Shown in pieces: positions 1 through 4,854 of a stretch of 10,060 nt of DNA. Where the stretch lies: contig JASUTF010000019.1 in assembly GCA_030445695.1 (NCBI GenBank), forward strand, positions 1 through 10,060, written 5' to 3'. The number at the start of each line of letters is the position of its first letter. The stretch's first letter is position 1. A program made the position numbers and the translations under genes. Source of the stretch: Candidatus Iainarchaeum sp. Its GTDB lineage: Archaea; Iainarchaeota; Iainarchaeia; JAADDC01. The notes beneath the pieces were generated by a model. The model had not been told where the DNA came from, did not search any database, and saw only the letters and a program-made list of their open reading frames with translations.

Positions 1-264
1 CCTGTAACAAGGGCGGACGTCGCAGCCAACCGCGATCCCACGAAGTTCACAGTCGTCTGGGAGAACTGCGACGGGAAGGACGATATATACACGCTATCTG
101 ACGGACAGACTGCATACGTTATTTACCCCCTGCCCGAACCCGTTCCTTCTTCCACGTACATCACAATAGACCTATACGTTGCTGATGGATGGTCAAACCC
201 CATGAAGATCCGCGTCCCCGCGGGTCTGGACAAGGGGTACGTGCTCATATACCCAACATCATGA
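1..264 (+). CDS. C-terminal part of a beta-rich protein, possibly archaellum stator FlaF/FlaG-like
   Basis: The reading frame is open from the first base of the window and ends at TGA 262-264, so only the last 87 residues are visible and the start lies outside. The fragment alternates hydrophobic and polar residues in short strands separated by Gly/Pro/Asp turns (for example a TVVW strand near residue 17 and the end VLIYPTS). It has no membrane segment in this part. This fits a soluble beta-sandwich like that of the archaellum stator proteins FlaF and FlaG, and the next genes, 17 nt downstream, are FlaC/D/E and FlaH. FlaF and FlaG carry an N-terminal membrane helix, which would be upstream of the window. 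The assignment rests mainly on position, since I see no signature motif. It could be another surface protein of the same locus. Confidence 0.45.
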   Translation, partial: PVTRADVAANRDPTKFTVVWENCDGKDDIYTLSDGQTAYVIYPLPEPVPSSTYITIDLYVADGWSNPMKIRVPAGLDKGYVLIYPTS

Positions 265-281
265 TCCTGGAGGTGGTATGA

Positions 282-1001
282 GTGTTTGAAAACCTGTTGG
301 GCGGAAAGAAGAGCGCGGGAGCACCTGCTGCAAACAAGCCGGCTATTCAACCGGTTGCCCCAGTCGCCCCTGCTGCACAGGGCCCGGCCGCACCGGCGGC
401 CCCCGCAGGCGGAGCAACGTCCGCGGGAAAGGACATAACGGTGGAGGTAGAGGACCTCAGAAAGGACGTTGACAAGATGAAGGACTCCATAAACGCACTC
501 CGTGGCACTCTGAAGAGCTTGACAGAGAAGATGGACGCCATAGAGAACAACCTCGCACAGCTCGCATCCGTCTACGAGCTCCTGACCAACCAGATGAACC
601 CGTTCCTCGACGAGGAAGAGAAGGCAGTGGCAAGACCGAAGCCGAAGAAGGTAGAACCGGCACCCGCTCCGATACCTGCTCCCCAGCCAGAGGAGAAGGA
701 GGAGGAAGTGGTTCTCCCCGGGCTAGACCTGACGAACCCCAAGGTCATTCAGACGATACTGGACTGGATGCAGTTCGTTGTTGAGCGGGTAGGACATGCC
801 GGCGTGAAGGATGTGCTTCAATACTACGTGGATATTAAGTGGATCTCCCCCGAAGTTGCAGAGGTTCTCCAGAGGTACGCCGATGGCATAAAGGTGGATG
901 TGGAACCAGAGGTGCCCGAACCGGTGCAGCTGGACCCGGAGGATCACATGAAGTCCCTCGACTACATCCTCCAGATCAAGGAGTTCCAGGGCAAGGGGTA
1001 A
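282..1001 (+). CDS. Archaellum scaffold protein, FlaC-FlaD/E fusion type
   Basis: This 239-residue protein belongs to the archaellum accessory group FlaC/FlaD/FlaE, cytosolic proteins that form the ring or switch scaffold around the motor and link it to chemotaxis. Residues 11-45 form a low-complexity Ala/Pro linker. Residues 53-105 are a heptad-rich coiled coil that ends in a YELLTNQMNPF motif typical of FlaC. After a second charged Pro/Lys/Glu linker (117-143), residues 145-239 form a FlaD/E-type domain with DWMQFVVERVG, VLQYYVDIKWIS and HMKSLDYILQIKEF stretches. FlaC-like and D/E-like parts in one chain resemble the FlaCE fusions of haloarchaea. The start is GTG 282, because GGAGGTGG (269-276) sits 5 nt upstream and the nearby ATG (278) stops after three codons. 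The flaH start follows the stop by one nucleotide, so the two are one operon. The D/E domain marks a euryarchaeal-type archaellum. Confidence 0.88.
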   Translation: MFENLLGGKKSAGAPAANKPAIQPVAPVAPAAQGPAAPAAPAGGATSAGKDITVEVEDLRKDVDKMKDSINALRGTLKSLTEKMDAIENNLAQLASVYELLTNQMNPFLDEEEKAVARPKPKKVEPAPAPIPAPQPEEKEEEVVLPGLDLTNPKVIQTILDWMQFVVERVGHAGVKDVLQYYVDIKWISPEVAEVLQRYADGIKVDVEPEVPEPVQLDPEDHMKSLDYILQIKEFQGKG

Positions 1002-1002
1002 G

Positions 1003-1698
1003 ATGTACTCCATAGAGATCGATCGAGATGAGCTGGGGCGCCGACTGGGCGGTGGTATAGCAGAGGGTAGTATAACCCTTATCGAAGGAGGAGACGGCTC
1101 GGGAAAGACAATTCTGGCTCAGAGAATTGCCTATGGCCTCCTTGTGAACGGGCACTCCGTGACATACGTCTCCACGGAACTCTCCCTCCCGGAGTTCATG
1201 AAACAGATGATGTCCCTGAAATACAATATAACGCCATACGTTCTGAACGGGCAGTTCCGCTTTTTTCCCGTCTATCCCGCAACGGTCCGGAAGTTAAAGA
1301 AGAAGAAGGACCTCCTGAAGCGGCTGGCAAAGGCGGACATCATATACCAGACAGACGTCACGATCATCGACACGATAACGCTCATGCTCCCCGAGGAGGG
1401 CGTTGATGAAAAATCGGTCTTCGAGTTTTTGAACAAGCTCAAGAAAGAAGTGCTCAAGGGGAAGAGCATTGTGATAACGGCCGACCCGGAGGCGACGGAC
1501 GAGCGCCTCCTCGAACCATTGAGAGAAATAGCGGACAACTACCTGATAACAAAGCTAGAGCAGGCCGCGGAAGACATAAAGAACGTTATTCTTGTGCAGA
1601 GATGGAAAAGAACGGAACGAGAGGTCTCAAAGATCATAAAGTTCCGTGTAGAGCCCAAGTTCGGTATTGTCATCGATATATCCTCGTTCGCCATATAA
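1003..1698 (+). CDS. arlH: Archaellum ATP-binding protein FlaH (ArlH)
   Basis: FlaH is the RecA/KaiC-like cytosolic partner of the motor ATPase FlaI. It binds ATP inside the FlaC/D/E scaffold ring and regulates archaellum assembly and rotation. The 231-residue length matches the family. The sequence shows a Walker A motif, GGDGSGKT (residues 29-36), a conserved YVSTELSLPEF stretch after the first strand (about 55-65), and a hydrophobic strand ending in Asp (VTIID, D123) at the Walker B position. The C-terminal half ends in a beta-rich stretch, KFGIVIDISSF. The ATG lies one nucleotide after the scaffold gene stop, so translation is probably coupled. In most euryarchaeal loci flaI and flaJ follow, but here the next gene is an archaellin with its own promoter. 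Confidence 0.93.
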   Translation: MYSIEIDRDELGRRLGGGIAEGSITLIEGGDGSGKTILAQRIAYGLLVNGHSVTYVSTELSLPEFMKQMMSLKYNITPYVLNGQFRFFPVYPATVRKLKKKKDLLKRLAKADIIYQTDVTIIDTITLMLPEEGVDEKSVFEFLNKLKKEVLKGKSIVITADPEATDERLLEPLREIADNYLITKLEQAAEDIKNVILVQRWKRTEREVSKIIKFRVEPKFGIVIDISSFAI

Positions 1699-1752
1699 GA
1701 GGGGATTTGTAACTACCAATCCGTGAAAAAAAGTGGGGAACGGCGGATTAAG

Positions 1753-1762
1753 TTTTTTAAAG
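1753..1762 (+). promoter_or_regulatory. TATA box of the archaellin gene
   Basis: The sequence ttttttaaag, preceded by the purine-containing ggattaag (a possible BRE), lies in the 106-nt gap between flaH and the archaellin. It would place transcription start near 1780, giving a leader of about 25 nt that contains the ribosome binding site GGAGGG (1792-1797) 7 nt before the ATG. A second AT-rich stretch, catatttta (1771-1779), is an alternative box. A separate promoter would allow the archaellin to be made in larger amounts than the motor proteins. Confidence 0.55.
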
Positions 1763-1804
1763 CGGGAAAACATATTTTAGCGACAAAAAACGGAGGGATA
1801 AAAC

Positions 1805-2401
1805 ATGAAGGGCCAACAGGCAATTGGAACTCTGGTTATCTTTATAGCGCTGGTGATTACAGCAGCACTTGCGGCGTTCGTGCTTGTGAGCACAACGAAC
1901 GCCCTGCAGTCCAAGTCGCTCGCAGTGTCCCAGAAGACCATGGAGAAGGCAACGATGGGCTTCGCAGCCCGCCAGGTCGAGGGTATCTCCAGGGCAGATG
2001 GAGAGATCAACAGCATCATGGTCGGTGTTGAGCTGGCACCTGGTTCTGACACAGTAGACATGCTTGACTCCACACTGATCTGGACAGCAGCAGGCGGTAC
2101 GGTCTACGAAAAGTTCGACTTCAACAACACGCCCGAGACCTACGCGAACATCGCAAGCATACCCGCAAACCAGTTCAAGGTCATCAGCGACAGGTCTTCT
2201 GACAACGACGGTGGTACGCCTGACCGCTACCTTGAGTCCGGTGAGCTCTACACGCTCGGTTTCAACCTGACGACACCACTCAAGGAAGGTGAGGACTGGA
2301 AGATCATCCTCAGAACACCGTACACGCAGGACCTCATCGTCAGCGGTTACGCGCCAGAGGTTATCCAGAGTGGCCAGATCGTTACACTGAAGTCCGCGTA
2401 A
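1805..2401 (+). CDS. arlB: Archaellin (archaeal flagellin) with very short class III signal peptide
   Basis: This 198-residue protein is a pre-archaellin, the filament subunit secreted by the type IV pilus-like archaellum machinery after cleavage by the FlaK/PibD peptidase. The N terminus MKG-QQAIGTLVIFIALVITA matches the class III motif, with cleavage expected after Gly3 by analogy with the RG/QVGIGTL and KG/ASGIGTL sites of known archaellins. The hydrophobic helix (residues 7-30) forms the filament core, followed by the usual LQSKSLAVSQKT stretch. The remainder is a beta-rich outer domain with N-glycosylation sequons at N107 (NNT, followed by Pro) and N154 (NLT). The start is fixed: an in-frame TAA (1799-1801) lies just upstream and GGAGGG precedes the ATG. 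The mature leader is therefore really only three residues. Only one archaellin copy is in the window. A T-rich tract follows the stop. Confidence 0.92.
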   Translation: MKGQQAIGTLVIFIALVITAALAAFVLVSTTNALQSKSLAVSQKTMEKATMGFAARQVEGISRADGEINSIMVGVELAPGSDTVDMLDSTLIWTAAGGTVYEKFDFNNTPETYANIASIPANQFKVISDRSSDNDGGTPDRYLESGELYTLGFNLTTPLKEGEDWKIILRTPYTQDLIVSGYAPEVIQSGQIVTLKSA

Positions 2402-2416
2402 CGCCAAAAAAGCCCC

Positions 2417-2447
2417 CTTTCTTCTTCTTTGTTTTGATTGCCTTTTA
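2417..2447 (+). terminator. Poly-pyrimidine terminator after the archaellin
   Basis: Starting 16 nt after the archaellin stop is a run rich in T and C with several short T clusters (ccttt, cttcttcttt, gtttt, ccttttag). Archaeal RNA polymerase terminates on such T-rich tracts without a hairpin. It marks the end of the archaellum transcription unit, and the next gene is on the opposite strand. Confidence 0.6.
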
Positions 2448-2551
2448 GGGTTTACTGTGCACAATAATTCTGCGGCCTGGCTGCGCCCGGGGAGAAAACG
2501 ATGAGCCGGTGTCACGAGGGCCGCGCACACTACTCTCTAAAATACGAATAC

Positions 2552-2573
2552 GGAAACAGAAAGAGAAAGAAAA
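2552..2573 (-). terminator. T-rich terminator after eL41
   Basis: Read on the minus strand, the bases immediately after the eL41 stop codon are TTTTCTTTCTCTTTCTG, a pyrimidine tract with a T4 and several T3 clusters, as expected for archaeal intrinsic termination. The stretch between this tract and the archaellin terminator (about 2448-2551) holds no gene I can support. Confidence 0.55.
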
Positions 2574-2693
2574 TCAGCGGCGAGCACGCCTTCTCCTTCT
2601 CTTAAGGCGGCGCATCTTCTTCTTTCTCCACTTCCAGCGCTGCATTGCGTGGGGCTTCTTGAATCGGGATGTGTCCTTCTTTCTAATTCCCAA
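2574..2693 (-). CDS. rpl41e: Ribosomal protein eL41
   Basis: This 39-residue gene encodes the smallest ribosomal protein, eL41, which sits at the subunit interface. The minus strand reads MGIRKKDTSRFKKPHAM, then the highly conserved core QRWKWRKKKMRRLKRRRRR, ending ARR and TGA. The RWKW tryptophans followed by a single Arg/Lys helix are diagnostic. The archaeal form usually carries a basic N-terminal extension like this one. The start is TTG 2693, chosen because AGGAGG (2706-2701) is 7 nt upstream and a TATA box lies about 50 nt upstream. An internal ATG (2645) would give only the 23-residue core and has no ribosome binding site. It lies alone on the minus strand between the archaellum block and tRNA-Glu. 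The small size makes it easy to miss in automatic annotation. Confidence 0.9.
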   Translation of the reverse strand: MGIRKKDTSRFKKPHAMQRWKWRKKKMRRLKRRRRRARR

Positions 2694-2739
2694 GCGAGCA
2701 CCTCCTCGAACGTGAACGTAAAGTAGAGGGGGAAATGGA

Positions 2740-2750
2740 TTAATAAAAGG
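2740..2750 (-). promoter_or_regulatory. TATA box of the eL41 gene
   Basis: On the minus strand this reads CCTTTTATTAA. Its centre is about 26 nt before a predicted transcription start near 2719, leaving a short leader with the AGGAGG site. It also lies just downstream of the hairpin region and provides the first T cluster that could end transcription coming from tRNA-Glu. Read on the plus strand, TTAATAAAAGG could equally direct transcription into the hairpin region. Confidence 0.55.
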
Positions 2751-2754
2751 TGAT

Positions 2755-2774
2755 GTTATGCTCCGGCCGGGATT
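2755..2774. repeat. 20-nt direct repeat, copy 1 (detached 3' end of tRNA-Glu)
   Basis: These 20 bases are identical to 2885-2904. On the minus strand they hold part of the T-loop, the T-stem 3' side, the acceptor 3' side, the discriminator A and four bases of 3' flank (TAAC). One mismatch (2775 versus 2905) is followed by three more identical bases, then similarity ends. No tRNA body lies upstream of this copy on the minus strand: its T-stem partner is missing, so it cannot fold as a tRNA. Confidence 0.95.
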
Positions 2775-2884
2775 CGAAGGCCAAGTTCTTTGGCCGGACG
2801 AATGTGAGTGGGGTCTGCGACCCCACGCCCAGTGGTGCGGGCGACCGAAGCGTCGCCCTCGCCGTGGCGTTAACTGACACGGCG
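2772..2884. other. Array of four perfect-stem hairpins of unknown function
   Basis: Four inverted repeats follow each other with little spacing. The first pairs 2772-2776 with 2799-2803 and, inside it, 2779-2784 with 2790-2795 (loop of 5). The second pairs 2808-2815 with 2819-2826 (8 bp, loop of 3). The third pairs 2839-2845 with 2852-2858 (7 bp, loop of 6). The fourth pairs 2860-2866 with 2878-2884 (7 bp, loop of 11 holding GTTAAC). All listed stems are perfect. No credible reading frame occupies the stretch. It lies exactly between the two copies of the tRNA-Glu 3' end. It may be a structured RNA, transcribed from the tRNA promoter or from either strand, or a scar or recombination site. I do not recognise it as RNase P, SRP, 5S or a C/D guide RNA. 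Confidence 0.6.
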
Positions 2885-2904
2885 GTTATGCTCCGGCCGG
2901 GATT
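2885..2904. repeat. 20-nt direct repeat, copy 2 (3' end of intact tRNA-Glu)
   Basis: This is the same 20 bases as 2755-2774, here forming the genuine 3' end of the tRNA-Glu gene plus four flanking bases. The period between copies is 130 nt. A duplicated tRNA 3' end is the usual footprint of tyrosine-integrase integration (attL/attR), although the interval is far too short for a working element. Confidence 0.95.
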
Positions 2905-2963
2905 TGAACCCGGGTCTCGGGCTCGAAAGGCCCGAATGCTTGACCGGGCTACACCACCGGAGC
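2889..2963 (-). tRNA. trnE: tRNA-Glu (anticodon TTC)
   Basis: On the minus strand the 75-nt sequence folds as a complete cloverleaf. Acceptor GCTCCGG pairs with CCGGAGC, and discriminator A follows. The anticodon stem CGGGC/GCCCG encloses loop CTTTCGA, giving anticodon TTC at 2927-2925. The T-stem CCGGG/CCCGG encloses loop TTCAAAT. The D-arm has the usual GG in its loop and two G-U pairs in its stem. There is no intron, and CCA is not encoded, as is common in archaea. It decodes GAA and, by wobble, GAG. There is no T-run directly after the 3' end, so the primary transcript may continue into the hairpin region. Confidence 0.97.
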
Positions 2964-2966
2964 ACA

Positions 2967-3030
2967 AGATAGCAGTAGAATGCATTGGAGGAATGCTTTA
3001 AAGCGATGAGGATTATCAGCACTGCTATCT
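2967..3030. promoter_or_regulatory. tRNA-Glu promoter: palindromic TATA inside a 10-nt inverted repeat
   Basis: The palindrome gctttaaagc (2995-3004) is centred 36 nt upstream of the tRNA 5' end and fits an archaeal TATA box for the minus strand. It is flanked by agatagcagt (2967-2976) and its exact reverse complement actgctatct (3021-3030), whose midpoint is within 1 nt of the TATA midpoint. A smaller inverted repeat, gcatt/aatgc (2982-2986, 2992-2996), lies between. The inverted repeat is seen directly; a role in binding a dimeric regulator is inference. Confidence 0.5.
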
Positions 3031-3070
3031 CTCATCATCCTGGCGTCAGCCGAAACCTCCTTCATCACCA

Positions 3071-3083
3071 CATAAAAATAAAA
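3071..3083 (+). promoter_or_regulatory. TATA box of the membrane protein gene
   Basis: The A/T-rich cataaaaataaaa is centred about 29 nt upstream of ATG 3106, which places the transcription start at or next to the start codon. With no Shine-Dalgarno sequence in front of the ATG, the gene is probably translated from a leaderless mRNA. Confidence 0.5.
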
Positions 3084-3105
3084 AGAAGAAACACGTCCTT
3101 TTATC

Positions 3106-3492
3106 ATGGCACGGGAGTGGAAGGCAAAGGACATTGGGCTGCTGCTTCTCGGAACCGGTGCCCTGATCGTTGCTCTTGTCGTAGCCCACTGGTACTTCTT
3201 CGAGGTGCTCCCGCGGATGCACGCTGAAGCGGGGTTACATGCATGGTGCTCCGTGGAGGGTGGGAAGGCCATAGTTCAGATAAACGCGGATGAACACGTG
3301 AAGAACGTGAGCGTAAGCATCGCCGGGAAGACGTGCCAATACGACGAGATGTTCGCGGGCACGGAGCAGGTGTGCGAGGCGGATGTGAACGGGACCACCA
3401 TTTTCAAAATCTCCTACGAGAAGGGTGGGAAACGGATCGAGGAGTCCGGCGTGTGCAGGGTTTTTGAGAAGAGCGTGCCAACAGTAGATTGA
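3106..3492 (+). CDS. Membrane-anchored protein of unknown function with four cysteines
   Basis: I do not recognise this 128-residue protein. A basic N terminus (MAREWKAK) precedes one hydrophobic segment (about residues 10-33), followed by a soluble domain of about 95 residues. With the positive charges at the N terminus, the inside-positive rule puts the soluble domain outside the cell. That domain is beta-rich with alternating strands and turns (for instance KAIVQINADEH and VKNVSVSIAG). Its only cysteines, C48, C77, C90 and C117, could form two disulfides. There are two N-glycosylation sequons, N67 (NVS) and N95 (NGT). These suggest an extracytoplasmic Ig-like or similar sandwich domain tethered to the membrane. 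It stands alone behind its own TATA box. The next gene is on the same strand, 97 nt away, with a separate promoter. Confidence 0.75.
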   Translation: MAREWKAKDIGLLLLGTGALIVALVVAHWYFFEVLPRMHAEAGLHAWCSVEGGKAIVQINADEHVKNVSVSIAGKTCQYDEMFAGTEQVCEADVNGTTIFKISYEKGGKRIEESGVCRVFEKSVPTVD

Positions 3493-3560
3493 GGGCAGCG
3501 GGATGGGGAGATGAACCTCCGCCCGATCGATGAGGAGGGTAAGCACTCGCCGACCGCTGC

Positions 3561-3570
3561 CTTTTATCTC
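3561..3570 (+). promoter_or_regulatory. TATA box of the HD-domain gene
   Basis: The sequence cttttatctc is centred about 25 nt upstream of ATG 3590, and no ribosome binding site lies between, so a leaderless mRNA starting at or near the ATG is likely. This decides the start over an in-frame ATG at 3530 that lies upstream of the TATA box. An 8-nt inverted repeat (3494-3501 with 3554-3561) ends at the first base of the box. Confidence 0.6.
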
Positions 3571-3589
3571 CATCCCTCCAATTTCTATC

Positions 3590-4303
3590 ATGGCAAAGAT
3601 GTCTGACCTCCTGCACGTGGCAGAGAAAGAAATAAAGGAGGCAACCGTTAGAAACGCCGTTACTGATATCCTCAGAAACCCGAGGATAACGTTTGCAGAC
3701 GTTGAACCGAAGATCAGCATAGAAGAATCCCCCGCAGCCCCGAAAGCACATCATTCATACCCCGGCGGGCTGTTGGACCATACCGTGGGCGTTACCATCC
3801 TGGCGAAGCACTTCTCAAACGCCTTTTCCGAACTCTACGGCTACGACGTCCAAAGGGACTACATCATCGGCGCGGCACTCCTCCACGACATCTTCAAGTA
3901 CTACCAGTACGAGTGGGACGACGTGACGGGGGGCTTCCGCCAGCGTGAGGACTGGTATTTACAGCACGACTTCGCACTCATTGCGGAACTGTCGCACAGG
4001 GGAGCGCCGGAGTACCTGATACGGGTGTGTGCGGAAGCACATGGATTCAACGTCCTCGCAACGCCAGAGGGGCAGATAGTGCATCTGGCCGACTCAACCG
4101 ACTCAAAGTTCGCCGCCAAGATCCAGGACATCGTATACAGGGCATGCATCGATCTGGAAAGGGAAACGGATGGGAAGATACTGGCGATTAAGGCATATTA
4201 CGAGATCGTCAAGCGTCACTCCCTTTACGAGCTGGCACGAATCGCCCAGAAGGAGGGAACAAAGGCATTACGCGCTTTCATAAAAAGGGAGCTGGGAGCA
4301 TGA
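3590..4303 (+). CDS. HD-domain metal-dependent phosphohydrolase
   Basis: This 237-residue protein has the metal-binding residues of the HD superfamily in order: H54-H55 followed by YPGGLLDHT (H64), the HD doublet in ALLHDIF (H99-D100), EAHG (H151) and HLADSTD (D168). The HHSYPGGLLDHT arrangement resembles archaeal HD proteins and the HD domain of YhaM-type 3'-5' exoribonucleases. HD enzymes hydrolyse phosphoester bonds in nucleotides or nucleic acids, and I cannot tell the substrate. No OB-fold domain precedes the HD domain, unlike in YhaM. The start at 3590 fits the TATA spacing. Translation from the upstream ATG 3530 would add 20 residues that include the promoter. The stop overlaps the start of the next gene (ATGA), so the two are translated together. 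Confidence 0.85.
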   Translation: MAKMSDLLHVAEKEIKEATVRNAVTDILRNPRITFADVEPKISIEESPAAPKAHHSYPGGLLDHTVGVTILAKHFSNAFSELYGYDVQRDYIIGAALLHDIFKYYQYEWDDVTGGFRQREDWYLQHDFALIAELSHRGAPEYLIRVCAEAHGFNVLATPEGQIVHLADSTDSKFAAKIQDIVYRACIDLERETDGKILAIKAYYEIVKRHSLYELARIAQKEGTKALRAFIKRELGA

Positions 4304-4854
4304 AGATCGTGGGAGTGGATCTGGCCGCCTCTGAAAAGAACCCAACGGGCATCTGCGTGTTTGAGGACTGGAGAACAAGGTGCATCACCGTCAAGAGCGA
4401 TGAAGAGATCGTAGAGTCCATCCAGAAGGAGGCACCGGACCTCGTGGTGGTAGACGCGCCACTGGGAACGTCGGAAGGGCCATGGAGAGATGGAGAGGAA
4501 GCACTAATCAAAAGGGGCAAAAGACCGCTCCCGCTCACCATGGAGAGCATGAGAGCACTTGCAGAGAGAGCGGAACGTCTCAGAAAAAGATGGAAGGTAA
4601 AAACAATAGAGACGTTCCCCTCTGCGTTCCGTCCGAAGATCTTAGACGTGAAGATGGTCAGGAAGGTGCTCGGAATACATAACAGGCATGAGAGGGACGC
4701 CCTGCTCTGCGCACTTGTCGGCAGACGGTATTACCACGGCGGAATACAGAAACTGGGCAAAGAGCACCCGATATACATTATAACCGAAGAGGCGGCAAAG
4801 AAAGATGCGCTAAAAATCTACGAGAACATGAAAGGGGAAAAAGAAGGTCAGTAA
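4300..4854 (+). CDS. DUF429-type RNase H-fold protein (putative nuclease)
   Basis: This 184-residue protein resembles the DUF429 family of predicted nucleases with an RNase H-like fold. Visible acidic positions are D7 in the opening strand (IVGVDLAASEKNPTG), D52 in LVVVDAPLG, E104 in IETFPS and D133 in RHERDALLCALVGRRY, arranged like the catalytic acids of the fold. The WRDGEEALIKRG stretch (62-73) is also typical. No biochemical activity is established for the family as far as I know. Its ATG overlaps the HD gene stop by 4 nt, so it probably acts with or is expressed with that hydrolase. Its 3' end overlaps the convergent ssDNA binding protein gene by 7 nt. Confidence 0.8.
   Translation: MKIVGVDLAASEKNPTGICVFEDWRTRCITVKSDEEIVESIQKEAPDLVVVDAPLGTSEGPWRDGEEALIKRGKRPLPLTMESMRALAERAERLRKRWKVKTIETFPSAFRPKILDVKMVRKVLGIHNRHERDALLCALVGRRYYHGGIQKLGKEHPIYIITEEAAKKDALKIYENMKGEKEGQ

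Noticed and set aside
1757-2530. Minus-strand open frame of 257 codons opposite the archaellin
   Set aside because: It lies antisense to a well-supported archaellin with a signal motif. Its composition (very Cys- and Arg-rich) is what antisense frames of this GC content give, and no promoter or ribosome binding site supports it.
2755-2830. Second tRNA gene on the minus strand
   Set aside because: Only the T-loop and 3' acceptor side are present. There is no matching 5' GCTCCGG, anticodon arm or T-stem partner.
2749-2877. C/D box guide RNA in the hairpin region (GTGATGT near 2750 and CTGA near 2874)
   Set aside because: The C-like box has a mismatch, the boxes are over 110 nt apart rather than about 40-50, and internal C'/D' boxes and a terminal kink-turn are not seen.
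3494-3561. 8-nt inverted repeat ggcagcgg/ccgctgcc as an operator before the HD gene
   Set aside because: The arms are 52 nt apart and short. The overlap with the TATA box by one base may be chance, so it is not listed as a feature.
3530-3589. Upstream in-frame ATG of the HD protein (3530)
   Set aside because: The added 20 codons contain the TATA box, are Pro/Ile-rich and unlike the family, and the ATG at 3590 fits leaderless spacing.
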